From the NCBI GenBank assembly GCA_903905395.1, contig CAIVGD010000285.1, positions 1 through 5,404 on the forward strand: DNA of 5,404 nt, in the 5' to 3' direction. Both the position numbers and the translations under genes were made by a program. The notes beneath the pieces are model-generated. The model was not told where the DNA came from. It made no database searches and saw only the letters and a list, made by a program, of their open reading frames with translations. Below, piece after piece: positions 1 to 5,404 of the stretch. Source of the DNA: an uncultured Verrucomicrobiota bacterium (GTDB lineage: Bacteria; Verrucomicrobiota; Verrucomicrobiia; Methylacidiphilales; Verrucolacustridaceae). Every line of letters begins with the position of its first letter. Position 1 is the first letter of the stretch.

Positions 1-246
1 AGCTGGAGCCTTTTTTGCCAGAACCCTTATATAGCTAAAGGAGTTGCTTGTAACGCTACTAGAGAGGAAACCTGGTTGAACCAGCGCCAAGGTATTATTA
101 CTTAAGGTGGTGAGGACGATTTTTCCAGGGAACTCCACCACGACCCAGTAGAGTCGTTCCGCAGGGGACCAGTCGCTTACGTCGGGAAGAGAAGCGCCCG
201 CCAGATTATGATCGGGGGCTTTTATCTTTTGGGAATCAAGAATCAT
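1..246 (-). CDS. Partial minus-strand open frame, N-terminus CysH-like (possible PAPS/APS reductase), runs off left edge
   Basis: An uninterrupted frame starts at ATG 246-244 and stays open for 82 codons to the window edge. An in-frame stop lies just upstream (258-256), so 246 is the earliest ATG in this frame. Residues 26-47 (WSPAERLYWVVVEFPGKIVLTT) resemble the N-terminal helix and first strand of PAPS/APS reductases, which usually read ERL.WA...F...LVLTTSFG. The divergent position next to cysDNC also suits cysH, the next enzyme of assimilatory sulfate reduction. However, the expected SFG.Q...LH segment does not follow. From residue 48 the sequence is rich in Ser, Asn and Leu, with no motif I recognise, and GC falls from about 56% (106-240) to about 43% (1-105). 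It may be a cysH broken by rearrangement, a chimeric contig end, a divergent family member, or a chance frame. No Shine-Dalgarno is visible. The identification is tentative. Confidence 0.35.
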   Translation of the reverse strand, partial: MILDSQKIKAPDHNLAGASLPDVSDWSPAERLYWVVVEFPGKIVLTTLSNNTLALVQPGFLSSSVTSNSFSYIRVLAKKAPA

Positions 247-286
247 GCTAGCATTTTATATATAATCCATATTAAGTCTATCATTT
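247..286 (+). promoter_or_regulatory. AT-rich spacer with candidate -10 element (TATAAT) for cysDNC
   Basis: This 40-base spacer is much richer in A and T than its surroundings. It contains an exact TATAAT at 261-266, 20 bases before the cysD ATG. A start site 6-8 bases downstream would leave a leader of only about 14 bases. No TTGACA-like -35 is found at the usual 16-18 base distance. The same AT-rich block could also serve the minus-strand frame that starts at 246. I see no riboswitch-sized leader and no clear operator palindrome, so sulfur-dependent control cannot be read from the sequence. Confidence 0.35.
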
Positions 287-1090
287 ATGTCGTATTTGCA
301 ACATCTTGAAGATCAGAGCATTTATATCTTTCGCGAGGCTTTTGCGAATTTTAAAAATATCGCCATGCCTTGGTCGATGGGGAAGGATTCCAATACGTTG
401 ATCTGGTTGGCGAAGAAGGCGTTTGCGGGAAAAATTCCATTTCCGTTGGTGCATATCGATACGACGTACGAATTTCCGGAGATGTTGGCGTTTCGCGAAT
501 GGGCTCGGAAACATTACGAGATTGATCTGATTGTCATCATCAATGAGGAGGCTCGGAAACGAGGCGTCGGGTACGAGACCCATGATCCGGTGACCGTGAC
601 ACATGAACTGAAATCAGCCGCCCTCCAACAATCCCTCGGCAAGTACAAGTGGGATGCGCTGGTGACCGGCATTCGTCGGGACGAGGACTCCACCCGGGCC
701 AAGGAACGCTACTTTTCTCCCCGCACTGCAGACAACGAGTGGGAGTACCGGGATCAACCCCCTGAATTCTGGGGGCAGTTTACAACGGCGGTGAAACCCG
801 GGGAGCATGTGCGGGTCCAGCCCCTGCTGGATTGGACGGAGCTGGATGTTTGGGAATATGTGCGACGAGAGGGAATCCCAATCCCCAAAATGTATTTTGC
901 CCAAAACGGCAGGCGCTACCGCTCACTGGGTTGCTGGCCGATCACGAAGTCGATCGAGAGTTCTGTCGAAACGCTCGAAGGAATTGTGGCTGAGTTAAAA
1001 ACCACCAAGACATCCGAACGCGCTGGACGGGCGCAGGATCACCACGAACGGAACGCGATGCAAAAACTTCGCGCCAAGGGATTCTTATGA
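287..1090 (+). CDS. cysD: Sulfate adenylyltransferase subunit 2 (CysD, ATP sulfurylase small subunit)
   Basis: This is the catalytic subunit of heterodimeric ATP sulfurylase, which forms APS and pyrophosphate from ATP and sulfate in the cytoplasm. The 267-residue product has the PP-loop SMGKDS (30-35), the following HIDTTYEFPEM (56-66), GIRRDEDSTRAKER (128-141), VQPLLDWTELDVWEYV (177-192), YRSLGCWPIT (211-220) and a C-terminal ERAGRAQDH (244-252). All are CysD hallmarks, and the order and spacing match the family. It is about 35 residues shorter than E. coli CysD (302), as in many non-enterobacterial members. The ATG at 287 gives a normal CysD N-terminus, but no Shine-Dalgarno precedes it. 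The gene overlaps cysNC by 4 bases (ATGA), implying translational coupling and equal subunit supply. The first ~300 bases are distinctly more AT-rich than the remainder (41 of 100 G+C at 301-400, 57 of 100 at 701-800). The identification is firm. Confidence 0.96.
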   Translation: MSYLQHLEDQSIYIFREAFANFKNIAMPWSMGKDSNTLIWLAKKAFAGKIPFPLVHIDTTYEFPEMLAFREWARKHYEIDLIVIINEEARKRGVGYETHDPVTVTHELKSAALQQSLGKYKWDALVTGIRRDEDSTRAKERYFSPRTADNEWEYRDQPPEFWGQFTTAVKPGEHVRVQPLLDWTELDVWEYVRREGIPIPKMYFAQNGRRYRSLGCWPITKSIESSVETLEGIVAELKTTKTSERAGRAQDHHERNAMQKLRAKGFL

Positions 1091-3108
1091 GCGGCGGAAT
1101 CCAGATACCTCCCGCACCCCATCCAGTTCCAGCCGGCTATGAACCGGCCTTTTTTCCCGAACGTCAGGGTGGCGCGGGTGCCGCCGGAGGTCCGGAAGAA
1201 CCGCGCACTCGGATCGTAGTGGTGGGACACGTCGATCACGGTAAATCCACCCTCATCGGACGCCTTTTAGCCGATACCGGATCTTTGCCTGAGGGAAAAC
1301 TGGAAGCGGCGGAAAAAGCCTCGCGCGAAGAGGGCATGCCGTTCGAATACGCTTTCCTCCTCGACGCGCTTTTGGAGGAGCAGGCGCAGAACATCACCAT
1401 CGACACCACGCGGATTGGATTTCGTCATGAGGGGCAATCGTTCGAAATCATCGATGCCCCGGGTCACCGCGAGTTCATTAAAAATATGGTCACCGGCGCG
1501 GCGGCGGCGGAGGAAGCGATCCTCCTCATCGATGCCAAGGAAGGGTGTCGGGAACAGACTCGGCGTCACGGGTTGCTTCTTTCCCTGCTCGGCGTTTCCC
1601 AGGTGATCGTGGCCGTCAACAAAATGGATTTGGTGGACTGGGAGGAGGCGAGATATCGCCAACTCGAACGGGAGATCCGGGAATATCTGGGGGGATTGAA
1701 AATCAGCCCGCGGGAGGTGATCCCCATCTCCGCCCGGGAGGGGGCAACGGTCATGCGGAGGGATTCAAAAAATCTAGGTTGGTGGAAAGGCCCCACATTG
1801 TTGGAAGCATTGATGATTGGGCGTGCCAAAAAAACAGCCGATTCCGAGGGTCCACTCCGTTTCAGCGTTCAAGATGTCTATCGCTTCGATGAGCGCCGCG
1901 TGGTGGCGGGCAAGTTGGAGAGCGGTCGGATTCGCGTGGGGGATCCGGTGGTCTTTTTTCCAGACCGAAAAACAAGTCGCGTGAAAACGATCGAGGCTTG
2001 GGGGGAGGAGAAGGCGATTCTGGAAGTCGGGGAGGGGCGTTGCGTGGCGGTGACGCTCGAGGAGCAGATCTTTGTTGAGCGGGGGCACGTGGGTTCGCTC
2101 CCTGAGCATCCGCCGGTCGAATCCCGCGAAGTCCGGGCCCGGATCTTCTGGCTGGATTCCGAACCGCTCCGGCTTCAATCCCCGGTCCAACTTCGTCTGG
2201 GGACCCAATCGGTGGAAGCCCGTCTCGTGGCCATCGACCGGGTCGTGGACGCAGAAAAGCTGGAGGCGGCCAGTGAAGCGAGGGAGGAAGTCGGACGATT
2301 CGAGGTGGCCGAGGTGCGGCTCCGTTGCCGCCGGCCTTTGGTGTACGACGCGCACGATGTAGTGGCGGCCACCGGACGATTTGCTCTCCAGCGGGGACCG
2401 AGGATTGGGGGTGGGGGAATCATCACCTCCGCTGAATATCCTGCTTCGCTGGCACGAGCTGTGACGGGAGAGCACCTGACATGGACGGAGGGGCGGGTTT
2501 CCCAAGAGGCTCGCGCGGGACATTTCGGACACGAGGGAGCGATCATCTGGTTGACCGGGCTTTCAGGATCCGGGAAGTCCACGATCGCCGTCGCCTTGGA
2601 GAGCCTCCTTTTTCGCCGGGGAATCGGTTGCACGATTCTGGATGGCGACAATCTCCGTCACGGTCTCTGCGCGGATCTGGGATTTAGTTTGGAAGATCGG
2701 GCGGAAAATATTCGACGGGCTGGCGAAGTGGCCAAAGTCATGGCGGAATCGGGGTTGGTGGTAATCAGTTCCCTTATTTCGCCCTTCCGCAAAGATCGCG
2801 AGGCGGTGCGAAATTCATGCCATGCGGCCGGCTTGAGTTTTTCGGAGGTGTATATCGATGCGCCGATGGAGGCGTGTGAAAAGAGGGATCCCCGCGGACT
2901 GTATCGGAAGGCGAGGAATGGGGAGATTCGCGGCTTTACCGGAATTGATTCACCGTACGAGACTCCGGAACATCCGGATATGATTCTTCATACCGCCAAA
3001 GAGAGCGTGGAGGATTCGGTCGGGCGACTTCTCCACCACGTTCTGGCGCTGGTACAGCTCAAGGAGGAGGACAGAGAAAGTGCCGGTGGACCCGGAGGGC
3101 AGATTTAA
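1087..3108 (+). CDS. cysNC: Bifunctional sulfate adenylyltransferase subunit 1 / adenylylsulfate kinase (CysN-CysC fusion)
   Basis: The 673-residue protein couples GTP hydrolysis to APS synthesis with CysD, then phosphorylates APS to PAPS. The CysN part is an EF-Tu-like GTPase: G1 GHVDHGKST (47-55), ITIDTTR at the G2 region (103-109), G3 DAPGH (123-127), G4 NKMD (178-181) and G5 SAREGA (215-220). Beta-barrel domains follow to about 448, ending in GGGGIIT (441-447). The CysC part begins near 463 (LTWTEGRVSQEARAGHFGHE). It has P-loop GLSGSGKST (491-499), DGDNLRHGL (519-527), LGFSLEDRAENIRR (531-544), ISPFRKDRE (564-572, with Ser565 at the phospho-Ser position of the family) and GLYRKARNGEIRGFTGIDSPYE (604-625). 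Both halves keep their key residues, so both activities are expected. The 40 residues before the GTPase core are Pro/Gly-rich. The ATG overlaps the cysD TGA, and AAGGG (1076-1080) lies 6 bases upstream as a plausible ribosome site. Fused CysNC proteins, including rhizobial NodQ, are a known architecture. Confidence 0.97.
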   Translation: MSGGIQIPPAPHPVPAGYEPAFFPERQGGAGAAGGPEEPRTRIVVVGHVDHGKSTLIGRLLADTGSLPEGKLEAAEKASREEGMPFEYAFLLDALLEEQAQNITIDTTRIGFRHEGQSFEIIDAPGHREFIKNMVTGAAAAEEAILLIDAKEGCREQTRRHGLLLSLLGVSQVIVAVNKMDLVDWEEARYRQLEREIREYLGGLKISPREVIPISAREGATVMRRDSKNLGWWKGPTLLEALMIGRAKKTADSEGPLRFSVQDVYRFDERRVVAGKLESGRIRVGDPVVFFPDRKTSRVKTIEAWGEEKAILEVGEGRCVAVTLEEQIFVERGHVGSLPEHPPVESREVRARIFWLDSEPLRLQSPVQLRLGTQSVEARLVAIDRVVDAEKLEAASEAREEVGRFEVAEVRLRCRRPLVYDAHDVVAATGRFALQRGPRIGGGGIITSAEYPASLARAVTGEHLTWTEGRVSQEARAGHFGHEGAIIWLTGLSGSGKSTIAVALESLLFRRGIGCTILDGDNLRHGLCADLGFSLEDRAENIRRAGEVAKVMAESGLVVISSLISPFRKDREAVRNSCHAAGLSFSEVYIDAPMEACEKRDPRGLYRKARNGEIRGFTGIDSPYETPEHPDMILHTAKESVEDSVGRLLHHVLALVQLKEEDRESAGGPGGQI

Positions 3109-4142
3109 TTTTGGGATCGAGGGGTCAGGATCCATCGCGTCCCATCCCAAGTCGCATTTCCGGAGCTGGCGCGGAAGAGTCGGTCGCGAAGGGCATGGGC
3201 GAGGTGGGAATCGGGCACCGGATCCATCAGGATGGAAGTGGGGCGGAGGGAATCGACTTTTCTCAAGGTGCGATAAAGATTCCGGGCGACGGTCTCTGGT
3301 CGGTGATCGGGGGAGAGGGAGTGGACGTTCGAAGCTGAGGAACCTTCCCTTGGGCCGAATAAAATAAATTGGTACTTTGGATCAAAGTGGCGGATGGGTT
3401 CCCGACAAAGGTAAAGAGGGGACTGGGGGGCATAATGTGAAGCGAGCATGCCTGGCGAGGTGGATGGTGTGTTTTTTTGAGACAAGGATGTGGAGATCTC
3501 GCATTTGATCCCGAGTGATTCGGATATCGATTCTGCGGAAATCACACCTGGGCGTAGGATCACGGGCGGGTCATCTATTAGGGAGACGACTGTGGATTCG
3601 ATTCCTGCGGGGCAGGGGCCGCCATCCAGGATGAGCGGGATTTTTCCGTTGAGTTCCTGCAAGACTGCCGGGGCGTCCGTGGGGCTGATGTGGCCGAATC
3701 TGTTGGCACTGGGTGCGGCCAGAGGTGCACCGAGTGAGGAAAGCAGTTGCCGGGCGGCTGGGTGGGCGGGACAGCGCACGGCGACGGTTTCCAATCCAGC
3801 CGTGAGTGGATAGGGAACCAACCGACCCCGCTTAAGGACGAGGGTGAGGGGGCCGGGCCAGAAATGTTTCGTCAGGGCGAAGGCGAAGGTGGGCACAGGT
3901 TCCGTCACCCATCCTGCGGAGATCGCCTCCTGAAGATCGGGCGAAGGGAGGTGAAGGATTAAGGGATCGGTGGTGGGGCGGCCTTTAGCTTCGAAGATTT
4001 TTTGAATCGCCGCTGTCTCGAGGCCGAGGCCACCGAGCCCATAAACCGTTTCGGTGGGGAAAGCCACCACGTCGCCTCTTCGGAGGATTTCGCAGGCTTC
4101 CTTGATCGACTCCCGTGAGACGGGAAGAACGCGGGTCTTCAT
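3105..4142 (-). CDS. sua5: L-threonylcarbamoyladenylate synthase, two-domain Sua5 type
   Basis: The product makes threonylcarbamoyl-AMP from threonine, bicarbonate and ATP. The TsaBDE-type machinery then transfers the moiety to A37 of ANN-decoding tRNAs (t6A). The 345-residue protein has an N-terminal YrdC domain: FPTETVYGLG (28-37), KGRP (53-56), FWPGPLTLVL (94-103), AVRCPAHPAARQLL (121-134), APSANRFGHISPT (143-155), ILDGGPCPAGIESTVV (171-186) and ILRPG (195-199). The linker SPGMLASHYAP (229-239) matches the SPGM..HYAP that marks Sua5, as opposed to single-domain TsaC. A less conserved Sua5 domain fills 240-345. I chose ATG 4142-4140 because it gives MKTRVLPVS directly before the conserved region. 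An in-frame ATG at 4220 would add 26 unconserved residues and reach close to the nadC start. No Shine-Dalgarno is visible. The stop overlaps that of convergent cysNC by 4 bases, and the gene diverges from nadC across 87 bases that show no clear promoter. Confidence 0.94.
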   Translation of the reverse strand: MKTRVLPVSRESIKEACEILRRGDVVAFPTETVYGLGGLGLETAAIQKIFEAKGRPTTDPLILHLPSPDLQEAISAGWVTEPVPTFAFALTKHFWPGPLTLVLKRGRLVPYPLTAGLETVAVRCPAHPAARQLLSSLGAPLAAPSANRFGHISPTDAPAVLQELNGKIPLILDGGPCPAGIESTVVSLIDDPPVILRPGVISAESISESLGIKCEISTSLSQKNTPSTSPGMLASHYAPQSPLYLCREPIRHFDPKYQFILFGPREGSSASNVHSLSPDHRPETVARNLYRTLRKVDSLRPTSILMDPVPDSHLAHALRDRLFRASSGNATWDGTRWILTPRSQN

Positions 4143-4229
4143 GGCGCAAGCGTATGGGAAAAAATGGGAAGAGAAAGGCTGGGGACCTTTTTCTCGACTT
4201 GGGCCCCGTCCGGATTGCACGCTGGGGGG

Positions 4230-5102
4230 ATGAATCTTTCGCCCCAGGATTGGCAGGCGGTGGTGCGGGAAGCGGCCTCGCGGGCGGTTGGGGAGGATAT
4301 GGGGCCCGTAGATGTGACGAGTCGTTTAACGATTCCTGACACGGCGCGGGCGGTGGCGATTTTGGTGGCGAGGGAGGGCTGTGTCGTGGCGGGATTGGAA
4401 TTGGCCGAGGCGGTTTTTCGGGAAGTGGATGGTGCGTTACAATGGACGGCGAAGGCCAAGGACGGTGAGAGGGTGGAGGCAGGAAGGGTGGTGGCGGAGG
4501 TTCGTGGTTCTGCGCGGAGTATTCTTTCGGGGGAACGGTGTGCCCTCAATTTTCTTCAGCGCCTCTCCGGAGTGGCCACCAAGACGGCCGAGTATGTTCT
4601 CGCGGTCAAGGGAACCCGGTGTCGCATTCTCGACACGCGAAAGACCACACCAGGATTACGGGCATTGGAGAGGCATGCGGTACGTTGTGGAGGTGGGACG
4701 AATCATCGCACCGGTCTTTACGACGGGGTGCTGATCAAGGAGAACCATCTGATTTTTATGAAGGAGGAGGATTGGGCGAAAACGCTGGGGAGAGTTCGAT
4801 CCGAATATCCCGATCTCCCCCTTGTGGTGGAGGCGGATTCGGTCGCACTGGCAGGAAAATTGTTGTCCCAACCGGTGGATCGAATCCTTCTGGATAATTT
4901 ATCGGCGGAGCAAGTGGCCCAGGTGGTGAGCTTGCGAAAGAAGGAAGGTTCCAGAGTGGAGCTGGAGGCTTCCGGCGGGGTGACTTTGGAGCGGGCGGCG
5001 GTTTTGGCTCGTACGGGGGTCGAATGGATCAGCGTGGGCGGATTAACGCACAGTGCGCGAGCCATCGACTACGGCTTGGATATTCAACCCACACCCGCGT
5101 AG
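4230..5102 (+). CDS. nadC: Nicotinate-nucleotide pyrophosphorylase, carboxylating (quinolinate phosphoribosyltransferase)
   Basis: NadC condenses quinolinate with PRPP, releasing CO2 and PPi, to give nicotinate mononucleotide in de novo NAD synthesis. The 290-residue product has the full family layout: GEDMGPVDVTSRLT (21-34), GERCALNFLQRLSGVATKT (101-119), LDTRKTTPGLRALE (134-147), CGGGTNHRTGLYDGVLIKENH (153-173), VEADS (200-204), RILLDNLS (218-225), LEASGGVT (245-252) and ISVGGLTHSARAIDYGLDI (267-285). Substrate-binding Arg, His and Lys residues are in place. At 198-204, where many family members read EVEV(D/E), this one reads VVEADS, so the first Glu is Val while the more conserved second Glu remains. 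I chose ATG 4230 because it starts a few residues before the family core. An in-frame ATG at 4164 would add 22 residues without similarity. A run of six G (4224-4229) abuts the ATG, too close for a normal Shine-Dalgarno. No nadA or nadB neighbours are in the window. Confidence 0.95.
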   Translation: MNLSPQDWQAVVREAASRAVGEDMGPVDVTSRLTIPDTARAVAILVAREGCVVAGLELAEAVFREVDGALQWTAKAKDGERVEAGRVVAEVRGSARSILSGERCALNFLQRLSGVATKTAEYVLAVKGTRCRILDTRKTTPGLRALERHAVRCGGGTNHRTGLYDGVLIKENHLIFMKEEDWAKTLGRVRSEYPDLPLVVEADSVALAGKLLSQPVDRILLDNLSAEQVAQVVSLRKKEGSRVELEASGGVTLERAAVLARTGVEWISVGGLTHSARAIDYGLDIQPTPA

Positions 5103-5107
5103 GCGGG
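5094..5107. terminator. Small GC-rich hairpin across the nadC stop, weak candidate bidirectional terminator
   Basis: CCCGC (5094-5098) and GCGGG (5103-5107) form a perfect 5-bp stem with loop GTAG, which contains most of the nadC stop codon. Outside it, CCC (5088-5090) and GGG (5110-5112) could extend the stem across a small internal loop. It sits at the convergent end of nadC and the right-hand membrane gene. A run of five T (5122-5126) begins 14 bases after the stem on the plus strand, too far for a canonical intrinsic terminator, and the minus side has no T run. A 5-bp stem is common by chance, so only its location supports the call. Confidence 0.22.
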
Positions 5108-5117
5108 CTGGGCAGAG

Positions 5118-5404
5118 TTACTTTTTCGGCGCAGGGATGGCGGCGGCACCAGGCTGACTCATCTGAATATTGAACTGAGTGACAATTTCCTTTGCCTCGG
5201 GATTGGTCAGGCTGAGGCGCATGAGATCTTTGGCTAGATTTTCCAGTTTATCCGAAACCACACGGTAACGGCTGACGGCTTGCTTGGCGTTGACGACCGT
5301 TTGGTTGACTGACTTACGTTCCTGAATGATGGAGGTCAACTGCACCAGATTAACCAAAAGGAGGGCGCCCAAGAGCGTGATCAGAGGCCACGCGCAGCAG
5401 ACTG
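5118..5404 (-). CDS. C-terminal part of a small membrane-anchored helical protein of unknown function, runs off right edge
   Basis: The frame is open from the right edge to TAA at 5120-5118 and encodes at least 94 residues. The visible part starts with a hydrophobic stretch (CCAWPLITLLGALLLVNL and a few more residues), which looks like one transmembrane helix. A mostly polar helical region follows (QERKSVNQTVVNAKQAVSRY to about VTQFNIQ), then an Ala/Pro-rich tail ending in PAPKK. A TTG at 5372-5370 lies inside the hydrophobic helix, and 10 more open codons precede it. The real start is therefore probably outside the window. I do not recognise a named family. The arrangement of one N-terminal membrane helix, a short possible coiled coil and a charged tail resembles small uncharacterised proteins I associate with Verrucomicrobiota, but that is a recollection and not a demonstrated match. 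It converges on nadC with a 15-base gap. Confidence 0.65.
   Translation of the reverse strand, partial: VCCAWPLITLLGALLLVNLVQLTSIIQERKSVNQTVVNAKQAVSRYRVVSDKLENLAKDLMRLSLTNPEAKEIVTQFNIQMSQPGAAAIPAPKK

Noticed and set aside
72..84. Perfect inverted repeat CTGGTT-G-AACCAG in the left-edge region.
   Set aside because: A 6-bp stem with a 1-base centre is expected by chance in a few kilobases, cannot form a hairpin with so small a loop, and has no partner copy. A tRNA T-arm reading on the minus strand fails because no acceptor, D-arm or anticodon stem surrounds it.
1..105. Plus-strand 34-codon frame open from the left edge to TAA at 103-105.
   Set aside because: Too short to judge, contains no motif I recognise, and competes with the longer minus-strand frame. 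It is mentioned only as part of the junction observation.
1774..2532. Long minus-strand open frame inside cysNC (252 codons).
   Set aside because: It is antisense to well-conserved CysN coding sequence, its translation is rich in His, Arg, Pro and Ser with no family features, and such shadows are common in GC-rich genes.
287..3108. The cysD-cysNC pair considered as nodPQ (Nod-factor sulfation genes).
   Set aside because: The biochemistry is the same, but there are no nod genes nearby and the proteins fit general sulfate activation, so cys naming is the safer call.
3111..3150. Inverted repeat TTGGGAT (3111-3117) and ATCCCAA (3144-3150) just after the cysNC stop, considered as a terminator.
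   Set aside because: The loop is 26 bases, no T run follows on either strand, and it lies wholly inside the sua5 coding sequence. Several such 7-bp repeats are expected by chance in this length.
4143..4229. Divergent spacer examined for promoters, operators or a NAD-linked regulatory site.
   Set aside because: I see no convincing -10/-35 pair, no palindrome and no riboswitch-like structure. TTGCAC near 4215 lies too close to the nadC start to act as a -35.

Overview
This window is a compact stretch of ordinary bacterial housekeeping and anabolic genes. Most of it is moderately GC-rich with very short spacers between genes. I found no rRNA, tRNA, CRISPR array, insertion sequence or phage gene, and nothing I would call a new biological system. 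The organism cannot be fixed from the sequence. Weak or absent Shine-Dalgarno sites, a CysD/CysN-CysC pair of the shorter non-enterobacterial type, and a small membrane-anchored helical protein at the right edge would fit Verrucomicrobiota or a related phylum. That placement is an inference.

Layout. Positions 1-246 hold a minus-strand open frame that runs off the left edge. Its first ~47 residues resemble the start of a PAPS/APS reductase (CysH), but the resemblance stops abruptly near position 105, where base composition also drops. An AT-rich spacer (247-286) with a TATAAT element separates it from cysD (287-1090) and a cysN-cysC fusion (1087-3108), which overlap by 4 bases as one operon. 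Next, on the opposite strand, is sua5 (3105-4142), whose stop codon interlocks with that of cysNC in a shared TTAA. An 87-base divergent spacer follows, then nadC (4230-5102) on the plus strand. The last gene (5118-5404, minus) is the C-terminal part of a small membrane-anchored protein that continues beyond the right edge.

How the genes work together. CysD and the CysN part of CysNC form ATP sulfurylase, which makes APS from sulfate and ATP with help from GTP hydrolysis. The fused CysC domain phosphorylates APS to PAPS. A divergent cysH would be the expected next step, reducing that product to sulfite. Sua5 makes threonylcarbamoyl-AMP for the t6A37 modification of ANN-decoding tRNAs. NadC converts quinolinate to nicotinate mononucleotide in de novo NAD synthesis. 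The last two are unrelated to sulfur metabolism and are probably simply adjacent.
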